From Fragilaria crotonensis (taxonomy: Eukaryota > Bacillariophyta > Fragilariophyceae > Fragilariales > Fragilariaceae): DNA of 64,000 nt. The notes under the pieces were generated by a model, which saw only the letters and a list, made by a program, of their open reading frames with translations, had not been told where the DNA came from and did not search any database. Location of the stretch: positions 1 to 64,000 of the forward strand of contig JAKSYS010000249.1 of NCBI GenBank assembly GCA_022925895.1, written 5' to 3'. Shown here piece by piece: positions 31,550 through 43,123 of the stretch; the first letter of the stretch is position 1; every line of letters begins with the position of its first letter. A program made the position numbers and the translations under genes.

Positions 31550-32620
31550 TCTTTACATCGTCTTTCTACCAGCAAAGCCCACATATTTTTTCAACCGGAA
31601 CTCATATGTGACATTCAAATTCCATGTCATTGCTCTTCTTGTTATACTGTGACTTAAAGCAAACACATACGTCCCAATGGGTTTAAGACCATGCCTAACA
31701 CATTGGTGGTGTCGATTTTGACAGAATGCAACAGCAAGCCCCATTTCAGCATGCGCTGAAATGTTTTGTTCATTAATGATTTTGCATTAAATAATGACAT
31801 AAATAGCATAGAGGACACTAGTACCTAGGTGATTTCTTTCGAATCCTCCAGCCAGATATAATCTGTGTACATATGCATGTTGGCGGCGGGGTTACTGTGC
31901 GTGTATGTATGGCCGGTGAGGTATTAGCCCATTGCAACGGCCTCTTGAATCGCATGACAACATATCAAATTGGATTTCTTCCTGAAGATTGATTCTGGAC
32001 GTTGCGAAGCGATTGTGGATCACAATCATGTTGTCCATCTAGACAAGGATGTATGATGGCCTGGACAATGCAACACCTATCAGGCATAACTGATATTGCT
32101 ATCCTCTTCTAAGGCATTCAATTCCCGGCTTTAGTGCAATGAATTCTGCACCAAAAAGACTGGTTTTGATTGTGGTTTGTTTCTTTGAAAAACCAAATAA
32201 AAGGCCCAATGTTGAGGTAGATGATATGTGAAGTTCTTGATCGTCTGCTTCATTTGTCGCCTGCATGGTCAGAGTCAACAAACACGCGGAGATCTACATT
32301 CTTCCCTCTCACCTTTAGTGCAGTCGGAGGATCGGCTTCTGTTACGTTACCGTAGAATTCTTTCCAAGAACTACATTCATCCTTAAACAAGGACATGTCG
32401 GTTAAAGGGTACGTCGGATCGTAGACAATACGTGCATTGTGTTGCGTCTCAAGGTAGTTGAACATGTGAAAGATGGCCTCAAGGTGACCTTCTTCTCGAG
32501 ACGTTTTCAGAAAGGACGATAGTTTAGGTACTTTGGTGACCTTCTTGAGACAATTTTAGAAAGGATGATAGTTTAGGTACTTTGGTGATACTGTCAATAC
32601 GGGCAAGTTCATTGCAAACA
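31550..32620 (-). mobile_element. Ty1/Copia retrotransposon fragment (fossil)
   Basis: The minus strand shows parts of the end of a Copia polyprotein: the reverse-transcriptase/RNase H junction and RNase H region (with FVDSDHAGDK) and downstream sequence. It resembles the same part of the large Copia element at 45.1-51.7 kb but is more diverged and heavily broken. No terminal repeats seen. An old fossil. Confidence 0.6.
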
Positions 32621-32949
32621 AACCAAAATTTGGCACTGATAGAATATCATCTGTTCGGAAGACAAAGGTGGTAAAAAAACTAGTTCGGGTGCGTAATTAA
32701 AGGGAATCGGAGCCGTTTGTTCGTTGATCCCATTGTTGCAAGGGTACTAGTTACTACAACAGTGATCATCTTTCACAATCTCAGCGGCAGCCTGAATGTA
32801 TTTGCTCAAGCTCATGCCCCAGCAAACTACACCAATCGGCATTGTCATCGGACAAAGCTTACTAGCACCCAGGTTATCCTCAGGGTCTCCAATTGAGTTA
32901 GCTTTTGTTTTGAAAAAATGGTCAATCTCTTTCAGCCAGGTCTTTCATC

Positions 32950-33530
32950 CTGTATCATGTGCTGAATAATGCAAAACAAGAAATAGAAAAAAATGAGTGA
33001 AGAACAGAAATAGTCCCTATGGATGATAATTCTGGTGGAGACGGTTCAACAACAACCCGACAATTGAATATGGAAGGTTCTTTTGGACCCAGGGTGTATG
33101 CATTTGTTTTTGAAAAGGAGTATACTACAAAAATGGGCCACCGCCAATTAACCTTCAAGAGAACAAAGGGCTATGACACTCAGAGGTTAAGCAATGTGCA
33201 ATTCATATGTAGTAGCGCTCCGGGAATCAACCCTACAGGAGCTTTCTTAATATCTCCAAGCAAGTAAAGGAACACAAGGCTTGGGTCCATGACAACGAAA
33301 GTGTTCGACATGATGCCATTCTCGGTCATGATCTGAATGAAAAGTTGACATTTGTTGTTCGGATGGTTCCATGAGAATGGAAGGACAAGTTGTGTTGATA
33401 AAACAGCAAGGAGAAATGCCAACATTTTTAATCAGAAAATCTCGATTGACAAAGTATTTAAACAACATTTAAACCAAAGTCAGAAGATACTGTTACGATC
33501 TGCACTGAGGGGAAACGACATCTTATTCAA
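32950..33530. other. unassigned degenerate sequence before the Gypsy fossil
   Basis: A plus-strand 82-codon frame at 33019-33267 has no resemblance I recognise. It could be the leader or capsid region of the Gypsy-like element that follows, but I cannot support this. Confidence 0.2.
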
Positions 33531-33539
33531 TTAACGATT

Positions 33540-36200
33540 GAAGAAGCAAGTACAGGGGAAAGAAACTTCATTTGGAACTGCAAGAGGACTCTCACCCTAC
33601 AATACAATGAAAAAACATTTCCTGTGCCACAGACGCAGACGGAGGTCTTCAAAATGGAGTGTGAACAATTGGTACTAAAGGAAGACGTCATTGAACCCAT
33701 TGGAGCATCAGAAGATGCTTGTCCAACTTTCATCATTCCAAAGAAAGATGGCACAGTGCCATGGTGCATGGGTCTCGGATTTTTGCGAGCTGAATCAGAT
33801 GTTGAGGCTACGAGTGTATCCATTGCCAAAAATGCAAGATGTGTTGCATCGGCAACCCAGTTACAAATTCTTCATGAAATTGACATTTTACTGTGCTGTT
33901 AAACATTCGAATCGGACGACTTGAGTAAGAACTTGTGTGTTATTGTCACGCCCATTGGTATATTCTGCTACAGCAAGAATACCGATGGGAGTCTACCAGG
34001 CTCTGGAAAAGATGCAGAGAATCTTCCAAGACATGCCAGAAGTCGAAGGTTTTCTTGACGGTATTGCAATTTTCGCAAATTGTTATGTTTCTCACATGCT
34101 TATTATAAAAGAAGTGTTTTGACACTACGACAAAATGGTTTTACAGTTAACCCTTTGAAGTGCAAGTCGGCAGTGCAAGAAATGGATTGACCGGGATACT
34201 GGTTGACAACGCAAGGGCTAAAGCGAGCATGGTCGAAAAAAAGTACAAGCGACGACACAGAAACTTGAGCCTTCAAAAAAATTACGCCTTCGAAAAATAT
34301 TAAACAACTCCGACATTTCATTCAGGCCGTCAATTACTATCGCAACATGTGGCCTCAACAAGCTCATCTTTTGGCTACATCACTAACAAGTCTAACGGAC
34401 AAATGACACTTCTAGATGACAGCGGAACATCAACAGGTATTTGAATGCATGAAAGTAGTACTTGCTTCCAATTGTATGCTAGTATGTTATCCTGATCACA
34501 GCTTACCTTTCCATATTGACACAGACACATGTGATTATCAAATGGGTGCACTTATCATGCTTCAGAATCAACTGGTTGCTTACTATTTTCCCCGCAAATT
34601 GAATCCAGCTCAACGCAACTAGCTACACTACGATTGAAAAAGAACTACTTTCAGCTGTCGTTGAAGTGCTTCGCAAATTCTGCACAATGTTACATGGCTG
34701 TGATCTCACCATTCACAAGGACCAGCACATAAGCCTCACTTATTCCAAGTTAAACACTCAACGAGTGTTGGCGACTGCACATCAAAAGATTATGGCCCCA
34801 AGTTTACGTACTATCTAAGGGCTACAATAACAACCTCACTGAATTTCTGAGTCGACTTCCAATCGCGGAAGGGAAGGAGACTCCGGGACCTTACGGACCG
34901 GCGCAAGGTCACCAGAAGTTGCGCAACAGAACAATTCTGACTCGATGTTTATCTTGGACAAACTTACTGGGCCCGCTGACGTTTTTTCTGGTGAATATTG
35001 TTCCACAGTATTCGATGACGCAGTGCTATTCAGATTTAACAACGGTAGCGTATCGTGACTTACCCTTGGATAGAGGACCAAATCCAATTGACTTCATGCA
35101 TTTGGAGAATGAACAGCGAAGACAAGAGGCATTACAACAACTGCTAGAATTTGACCCGACACGGGCGATAGATGTTGCAACGTTTTGGAACAACAGAGAG
35201 GGGCGTGCTATCACCCTCTGGGAACTCACAACTTTCAAATCATTTTACTGGACGTCTTAGTTGAACGAACAATTTCTTGGTATTATTGAATGCTACTACA
35301 GTATTGGGAAGCGGATAATCTTCACTTGACAATGGAGACACATTTTTGTGCAATTGGTTCAAAATCACGCACAAAAGAGATAGAAAAGACCTGCAGCAAT
35401 AGCCGGAAGTATAACTCATCAGGACAAGGTTAGGGACAGTTGGCCGCAAGAGAAACCCATGGGGCACAGCGATTGATAATATTGCTGGACATCGGGAAAT
35501 TCTTTTGCCACGAGGTAATGACGTTTTGTGAATATCACGCTGCCTGCTAACAATGATTGACACAGTCACCAATTTGACAGAAATATTGAGAGTACCTAAT
35601 ACGATGACCACTAAAGCAGCACACTCATTTGAAATGGGCTGGTTATTCAAATATCCACAACCAGTTTGGGTGATAGTACATGATCAAGGTACAGAGTTTA
35701 TGGGGAAGATTTTCAGGCACTCCTACGACAATGGGAATTCCAAACGCAGCACCTATTGGAGTACGCAACCCTCAAATTAATGCCGTGTGTGAAAGAATGC
35801 ATCAGGTGGTATTTAACATTTTGCGAACCTTACCTCATACTAACCCTCCAGCACAGGAGGAAATAATGAACGCGAAGGCGATGATTGACTACGCTCTACA
35901 AGTGGCAGTATATGCGATGAGAAGGACAGTGCATTGTTGGACATTGGGAATATTGCCTGGATAGCTAGCTAGTGTTTCAAAGAGATATGAATTACCTTTT
36001 GCGGCGGATCTGCTGACCTTACAGAATGAATGACAAGAATTGATTGATAACCATTTACGATGGGAGAACTATAAAACTTTGACTATCAACCAGGACAATG
36101 GTGACGGAACTTGTAACAAATCCGACTTAGCTAACTCGCAGGAACGCGAACGAAAGGACCCTATCAAGTGGAACGAGTGCACTTCAACGGAATACTAACT
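33540..36200 (+). mobile_element. Ty3/Gypsy retrotransposon internal region (fossil)
   Basis: Plus-strand parts in the normal Gypsy order: reverse transcriptase at about 33.6-34.1 kb (with PTFIIPKKDGTV), RNase H at about 34.4-34.7 kb (PFHIDTDTCDYQMGA), and integrase at about 35.5-36.0 kb (HDQGTEFMGK). Heavily broken, with more than ten disruptions, and no recognisable terminal repeats, so it is old. An LTR could lie in the 36.2-36.6 kb stretch but no partner copy was found. Confidence 0.72.
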
Positions 36201-37147
36201 ATTCGGAGAACTGGCTGAAAATACGATTGACCGCATTAATAGACGGTATGTCCGACCCTTTTTTATGGCCGCTGGGGACAACCACCAAGGTCCGGTGGAA
36301 CCTCACTTAGGAGTGAGGAGTAGGCTCGCCTGTTGAAGTGCGTACTTGGCAGTTTGCCAACCTACAACTTCTAAGTTTGCTCCCAGTGGGATTAGGAAAA
36401 TGTCACTACTAGGCTCTATCTCTCAGTCCTTGGAATGGAAGAGTGCAAGAACCGGAGGCCATTGCCTTAGTCTTGAGTTCGCAGGAACTAAGAGCTCGAG
36501 GCTTCAGCATTCATGTGTGATCGTCGCCGGTTTATGTTAACGTTATAAAATAAGCGACGACAGGCGCGATGAGAACAACGCTCATCGTGCTCAGTCTCTT
36601 CTTTTTTAACAACTTTTAACTTAAGACTACATGTACCTTCAAGGTGGAGCACAGCCATATGCGTTGTACATGTACTGTACAGACTACAGACTACAGACTA
36701 CAGACTACAGACAACACAAACATTTTTCCAGATTTGCACCGTAATTCCGTGATATCCTCAGCTCTGAGTAGTAAGTAGTGGCATACTAAGTACTACGTCG
36801 TGTGCGTACAAAAAGTACGGTACTGTACATAGTGTATGGAGTGTACTGCATAGAGTGTGGAGTGAAGAGTGTACAGTTTACAGTAGAGTGTACAAGACTC
36901 CTACATAATACATATAAATAATACGTGTATGACGTATCATAGATAAACACTGTATATGCATTATGCTATCGAGGGGCATATGACATATGGCATTATCTCA
37001 TACATACAATTCTCATATGTGAATCAAGCAGCCAATAGAAAGCAAGATCTTGAAAAAGTGGTGTCTACTACTGTTACTGAGCAAATTTTGTGGCTTTCAC
37101 ACAATCTCGAGAAGGGGTATATTCTTAGGTGGATGTAAAGCAGCATC
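36200..37147. other. spacer upstream of first DUF6824 gene, with ACTACAG tandem repeat
   Basis: No gene. About five units of ACTACAG sit at 36675-36712, and many TACTGTAC/AGTAC palindromic words follow. The last ~70 bp (from CACACAATCTCGAG at about 37077) is conserved upstream of the second DUF6824 copy at 43075, so it belongs to the duplicated unit. Confidence 0.45.
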
Positions 37148-37996
37148 ATGCAGCTCAACAACAAGCACATCGTATGCGGCCGGGGACAGCGAAACTACAA
37201 CAATGAAGGGAACAGGATCTGTCGTCGAGTTGTGGAACGACGCCTCGCACAGTACATGGACAAGGCTACGGGACGAACTGCCAAGACCAAGTTGGTCGAC
37301 GCGACAACTAGGGAGCTGTTCAAGATGAATATGGTATTTGTCACGAGGACGAGCGATGGTAGTGACTGGGTGAGGCTAAGCAATGGTAAAGCACGAACTA
37401 AAGTCGCTCATCTGTTTCGCGACGCCTCTCGTCAAGCCCGCCGTTACAGTGATGGGAACTTCAACTCGACCAACGCCGGGGTAATGCCATCCGCATCTGA
37501 CTCAGATGAAAGCTGGTCACTCTCGTCAATCTTTTCCTCGGACGACGAGAATTTCGTTGCTGCTCTATCTGACTCGGCGTTCAACAACGACGCAGTAGCG
37601 TCACCATCTACAATGTCGAACCCAGATTTCGAAGACGAGAATAGCTCAGTTGCATCGATTGGTGCGATTGGTGCAATTGGCGCAAGGTCCAGGTACAAAT
37701 TATCCTCTCAGCAGCAATATCTTCCGGACGTCGTGAATTCTCCTGATAGTCTGGGTCCACCTTTGTCATTGGAGACCGACTATCCAGGTGCATTAGAGAG
37801 CACATTTATTGATAACGAATTAATGCCCTACTCAGCTACTCGCAAGGAAATTGCACGAAGCGTCGTCGTTAATGAGCTGGAAGCTCATATCGGAGATTCT
37901 CAAAATATAAGCCACAAGGGAAGCCTGCCGGAAGCAAAGCTTTTACGAAGTATTTCCCTGTTACCAGATGGTGATTTGGACACTCTCTGTGGTTGA
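37148..37996 (+). CDS. DUF6824-domain protein, copy 1 (C-terminus frameshifted)
   Basis: 282 residues. Residues 5-105 are a DUF6824 domain: HIVCGRGQRNYNNEGNRICR is the signature (GRG..NN.GN..R), followed by a basic helix and SDWVRLSNGKARTKVAHLFRD. This domain is greatly expanded in diatoms; its role is not established, though the basic helices suggest nucleic-acid binding. The C-terminal half is acidic and Ser-rich. Paired with copy 2 at 43124: the first ~130 residues are about 90% identical. Copy 2 ends with VEHVDHLCALIV; here the matching VEHVEDLRMLVERNNDF is in another frame just past the stop, so a single-base change near 37980 cut off the tail. Start chosen at the Met conserved in both. 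Confidence 0.72.
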   Translation: MQLNNKHIVCGRGQRNYNNEGNRICRRVVERRLAQYMDKATGRTAKTKLVDATTRELFKMNMVFVTRTSDGSDWVRLSNGKARTKVAHLFRDASRQARRYSDGNFNSTNAGVMPSASDSDESWSLSSIFSSDDENFVAALSDSAFNNDAVASPSTMSNPDFEDENSSVASIGAIGAIGARSRYKLSSQQQYLPDVVNSPDSLGPPLSLETDYPGALESTFIDNELMPYSATRKEIARSVVVNELEAHIGDSQNISHKGSLPEAKLLRSISLLPDGDLDTLCG

Positions 37997-38695
37997 GCAT
38001 GTTGAGGACCTGCGCATGCTCGTTGAAAGAAACAATGATTTCGAAGTCGAATCAGATTTGCTTCCGTCCGTCTGGCTGCTATGAATGCCAGATTTCGTCC
38101 GAGCCGTCCGGCGAAAACAAGCAAGAAGTCAACTCCCTACGATGGTGTTCTCTGATTTATAGGTAATTTAAGGTGACTACATATACCAGTCTATCACACC
38201 CCACCTTCTTCATCGGCATTCAATTGAAACCATTCGTGTGGTTCAGGCATCAGCCATTTGTGTTCACACGTAAGCCAGTGCCTTGTGAGATATGGTCATA
38301 CTGGTGTGATTATGACGAGAATCCTTGGTTATGGGAACCTGCAATTGAGTGGCAGTGAAGCGGATGAAGGAGTGGTTCTGTTGGATTTCGTGTTCATGAG
38401 CATTGCAGAACATTGTTGAGAGGTGAATGTCTGCTGGTTCCCACCCCCGACCCTGCCCTATAGTCTAGTTGATAGATCTACGGTATGGAGATGCGCAGCG
38501 TTATTATACCGTACAACTAGGTTGCAAGGTACCAATTAGCTAATTAGTACTGAGTACTCCAGATCTAGCTACATTAGTGTACCCTACTAGATTGTGAGGT
38601 GTGAAGACGAAGAGCAAGTACAAGCATAGTGCGCAGTGCTCACAAAACATGAAGCGTTCAACCGCCCTTCCATGTTTTTATGAAGCATGATATGT
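37997..38695. other. spacer after DUF6824 copy 1
   Basis: Contains the out-of-frame former C-terminus of copy 1 up to about 38060. Nothing else is supported. Confidence 0.3.
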
Positions 38696-39194
38696 GGGAG
38701 CCCGTCGATGTCCCCTTGTCGAGCCGAAAGATGTGGTAAGAGTTGCACGATGTCACAATAGAGAGAGTATAAAACAGGTAAAATTGTGCTCAGTTCTCCA
38801 GTAGGTCTTTGATCTCCCGAAATTCACGACGTCGATTTATTTAGTAAGCTCGATCGGCTCCAAACGGGCTTTGGAATGGGACATTGTTGGGAAAATCCGG
38901 ATCTTTTCTTGTAGACCTAGCTCTCTATGTTCTATGTGTTCTTATGTCGTAATAAGATTTTTGAGGGGAGGCCGTGTATGTCCCCTAATCGAGCCGATCG
39001 AGCTTCTCTAAAAAAATCGACTTTATAAATTATATTGCAAACTAAGTTACGCATCAACTTTACCTACGAATCTCAGACTGCTCCTCTGAGGATAGAAATA
39101 CCCTTCACTGTACCAGTACTAAGTAGAACTCAGTACTCCGGTACACTAGTGCAGGTCCTGGCCGGCTCGATTAGGGGACATACACGGGCTCCCT
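38696..39194. mobile_element. foldback/MITE-like element with inverted termini and an internal copy
   Basis: The left end GGGAGCCCGTCGATGTCCCC runs on to TTGTCGAGCCGA (38696-38727). The right end is its inverted counterpart GGGAGCCCGTGTATGTCCCC...TAATCGAGCCG (39194 back to about 39162). A third copy in the left orientation, GGCCGTGTATGTCCCC...TAATCGAGCCGATCGAG, begins near 38969. There is no coding capacity. GCTCGATCGGCTC pieces also occur at 38848 and at 2323, so the family has other traces in the window. No target duplication is evident. Confidence 0.55.
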
Positions 39195-39799
39195 CATACT
39201 CCGAGTTCCGTATCTTACCAAACATTTCATGTGCGAAGGAACTTTCGTGTGTGTGGAAGATGGAAGATCAAAAAGGCTTTTGCTTGCGACAAAGACCGCG
39301 ATCGTTCAAACCTGAAATGGTCAGTTGCATGAGGAACGCACGCGCTACGTCCTTAACACTACCCGCCTTAATCATTTACTTATTTAGGTGGCTGCCGGTA
39401 GTGTTGGAAGCGACAAAGTCCGCAATCATTCTAAACATGAAATGCTCCGTCACACCGAACTCGAGTTCCAACGAGCGTAGTTCGGAAGTTACAGAGTACC
39501 AGTCCTACAGTACAATCTACTGCCTCGTACAGAGTACAGTACAAATATCTCTATCCGCGACAATAACGTTACTACCGGTAGGTCCGCCAAGAAACTACGG
39601 TAGGTAGTAGTGTCCTGTGTCCTGATCTGGCAGATCGTAACTTATCAATCCTGCAGCTACGGCTAATGGACATCCAGACATCCAGCAACCAGCAACACAC
39701 CAACACACCAACACACCACATCTCTGGTCAACGTTTCTGTACCTTGTACTACCGTAGTGTAGTGCTGTGTAGCGCCACGTATGTACAGTACAATGTACA

Positions 39800-42420
39800 T
39801 GAACAATATACGAGCAACAAGCAACTTTATCCGGATATTGCTCACGACACTCTTGATTCTCTTCATATCCATCAATCTGGCTGTGAAATTATTGAATTGC
39901 TGGCTCCTTACAACTGCTTGGTTTCAACAAATCTCATAGATGCTAATCTTATCAATGATGTGTGGAAGATCCATACTGTGGAGCCCAAGTCTGCTTCTAT
40001 TGGAGAATAATGCAAAGATTTGATGGTTCAAACTTGATAGGACTTTCCTGTATCACATTCCGGAATAAGTTCAGCTTCAGATGATTATTCATCAAAAATC
40101 AAGGCAGGCTACAAACTCATTCATCTTCATGATGCATCGAAGGAGGCCAATGTTATGGACGCAGATGAGATCTACTCACGACCAAAGTATGGCTACCACA
40201 TCAGTAGTCAACATTGAAGCCACAGGACAGACCAAAGAAACTTTGAATTGGATTGGGCAGGAAAGTTGAAGACTCACCTGGAGTTCTTTTTGAATGAGGG
40301 CTGCATGATCCAAGATAATTAGACGCTTGCACTTTGATAGGAAAGAAAATTCTTCAATACAATTTCAGGGAAGAGCTGTGACTTTGCAATATTTACAAAT
40401 AGTAACCTCATAGTTTAGATGGCTACATCTATGTTGTTTGGTAAGCCTCAGTGGTGAGGTCAAGGGTTCGATCCCCAAGAAAAGCCAAAACCTGTTTATT
40501 CATGATCCCTGTCCCTTGCAGTCTATGTGGATGAGCCAGGGAGCGCTGCAAATCTGGCCCTTCGTAAAGTACTGGAGCGTTGTTCAGCCTCTTATTAGAT
40601 CAAATTCAGTCGTTATGATAGGGGCTGCTCAGAGGAGGGACTCCCTGTCAAAACAACTCAGTAAGAGAAATCAAGGCAACAAATTGTTTTTGGACCGTAG
40701 GAAGTCACTGGCAAGCACCTTCTGCCACACATGCTTGAGGAACATGAATTCTCCTGTTTACTCATTTTCTCACTATTTGCCTGTTTTATTCTGTTGTTGT
40801 CCACAACGGCAATGCAAGTATTGCAACATTTTTGACTGTCACATTCAATTTCAGAAATGCATCCTTAATGGTGCCTCCTGGTGGCATCAACGGCATAAAT
40901 TCATAAAATTGTCCATGACAGAATTTTTCAACAGCGGATTTGGACCAGAAATGATGTCACAGCAATCCACACTTGCACCAGCTTCCCCGGAATTCTCTTT
41001 AGGAGGAAAGCCTATTGATGATGCAATTTCTATTTTTGCCAATACCAAGAGGAAGTAACTTCATTCAGAGAATAAGATACTCATAAGTCAGCATGAGGAT
41101 TCAGTTCATTTCTTGTTCGACCATACATTCGAGGAGTTGGTGGAAAGCATGAAGGGATTCTACGTGATCTGACAATCATTGTTTCTAAACCTTATGACAA
41201 GCTTTGCATCAAGAATTTGCTTGACTTCCTCCACAGATGGGAACCTCACCTACTCCCAACTATTTGACTACATTTGGCAATGGTCGTGTTCTCATAGTGT
41301 AATACATATACTCAGATGGCCTATCATTTGGATGGTGTGTACACAGATGCTCATTTGCTTTCAATCATGCCATCATATCCTCATAACCTAACTTCAATGC
41401 ACCACCCAAAGGCAACAAGAAGCAAAAATGAGGAATCATTTTCAACAAGAAAGCGCAAGAGATAGAAAATCATGAGGTTGGTATAAGACTCCCTGGACTT
41501 CTACCACCTTGTCAATTTCTCAAACAATGCAATACTATATGTGAGGACGTCATATATTGCCTAAAATTCACTGTTGCCAGCAGCTATTCTTTCTTCTTCT
41601 TGTTTGTTGACAAATTGAATCCTTGAGCCTTTTGGTTCTTATGACTGATAACACCACCATAGGTGATCATCGTTGTTGTTTCCATACCCAAACTTGTCAT
41701 GACAACTGGATATTGATTGTTTTTGTTTCCATACCACAATTTGTTGTGACAATTTGGTATACTCCAATCTTCTCCTACATAAGGCAATAGGGTGCATAAC
41801 ATGCATAAGCAAAACGTGCTGGGCAAAGCCCGAAAATTGCGGATGATGCGCATTCAGCCAAAAAGAGTTCAGAGCAGCCACAAGGATTTCTTCTTCTTGG
41901 TTGCCCAGAATTCCCAGAAGGTACACAGAATGTTCACTTAAGGAAGCAATTTGCTCACATGGTTTCCTCACAATCTTGCAGGCATGATGTGTAGCTTTCC
42001 AAGATTCCAGATTTGGTGAGTGTTATTATGGCTGCAATTCTTGTTGTTTCCATTTCTTGTGAGCTGAGACTACCACCTTATAGAGATGCATCATCACCCT
42101 AGCTGACAATGCCACCACATCACTCTGGAGGAAATAGGGGACACCTGGTGTAACATGCAGCATAGATGGCAACAGCAGCAACAAGCTTCTGCATTAGCCA
42201 AAAGTTAAGGCATTTCATGTTTGGAAATCGGACACCTGGCACAAGCATTTTAAGTCTCATAGGTGTGCCGTGTGCTTTGACTGTGGCTTTGTCAACCATA
42301 CACAAAAAGAGGCAAAGTCTCAGCACAAGGATGATGATGTGGTGTAATAATGTTGAATTTGCGTTCGATGGTGTTCAGGAGCAGCAAAAAATTGCCACTG
42401 CCACCCACTTACTGTAGGGT
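39800..42420. other. unassigned degenerate region, probably transposon remains
   Basis: Broken frames on both strands: plus from 39830 to about 41450 (for example 40438-41058, 206 codons) and minus at 41584-42326. The plus pieces share a consistent drift of frames as in decayed transposases (LDWAGKLKTHLEFFLNEG, then VVMIGAAQRRDSLSKQLSK), but I do not recognise the family. The 206-codon frame contains the tRNA-like stretch at 40450-40485, so it is not trustworthy as a gene. Confidence 0.3.
40437..40490 (+). repeat. tRNA-like sequence (possible SINE head or tRNA relic)
   Basis: AAGCCTCAGTGGTGAGGTC resembles a D-arm/A-box and is followed at once by AAGGGTTCGATCCCCAAG, which resembles a T-arm/B-box (GGTTCGATCC). 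The anticodon arm is missing, so it cannot be a working tRNA. A tRNA-derived SINE head or a deleted tRNA gene are both possible. Confidence 0.25.
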
Positions 42421-43123
42421 TTAGTGAAGACATCTGATCGAGCTGTAGACAACGTAACCCCTTTAGTAGTACTCGGAGTACTCGAGTGCTTGTACTCCAG
42501 TGAACATGCAGTCTTGAGCTCTACTAGCAAGTAGGAACTCGTAATACATGTACTGGCGGTAGTCTGACATCTACTGTACCGTATAAACTCGAAATACAGA
42601 GGTCTGTTCCGTATCAGGTACAGTGCATAGTATGCTCTGTACGAGGCACACGTAGAGATGTTGGATGTTCGTTCCGGGTAACTCTTTTCTCCTTCGAATG
42701 ACATACTGTATGGCTACTCCAGTCTGGAGTAGTGCCAGGTAGTACTGCATGCATATGTCATAGTAGCGTCGTCTTGTCGCGTTGGGGCGCGTAGCATTTC
42801 CTACATCGTCGACAGTCAATCGTGCATGCGACATTCATATGCGAAAGAACGGTCCGAGGTGGCAAAGTTCCCGTTTCCAAAACAACGTGCAAATTGTACC
42901 AGGTGTTACATATTGATAAAAGTACAAGTACCGGGCAACCTTCGGATGGCCGACACTTATACTTGTCAAAGTTGTGGGTTCTGCCGTCGCGATGTCGCAA
43001 CTGTGAATGAATTGACCAATGGAATTGGAGGAACACTTTTGGAAGATCACTTTCTGTTGTACTCAACCTTTTTCACACAATCTCGAGCACGGGTATACTC
43101 TAAAGTGGATGCAAAACAGCAAC
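42421..43123. other. upstream region of DUF6824 copy 2
   Basis: Rich in GTACT/AGTAC words, no gene. From about 43075 it matches the DNA upstream of copy 1, showing that the duplication started 5' of the coding sequence. The frame from 43019 extends through this leader but is not conserved in copy 1. Confidence 0.4.

Noticed and set aside
38696-39194. Reading the three motif copies as promoter operators
   Set aside because: Two copies are inverted and terminal to a ~500-bp unit, which fits a foldback transposon better than regulatory sites.
40438-41058. 206-codon plus-strand frame as a gene
   Set aside because: Begins in a tRNA-like sequence, has no family resemblance, and lies in clearly degenerate DNA.
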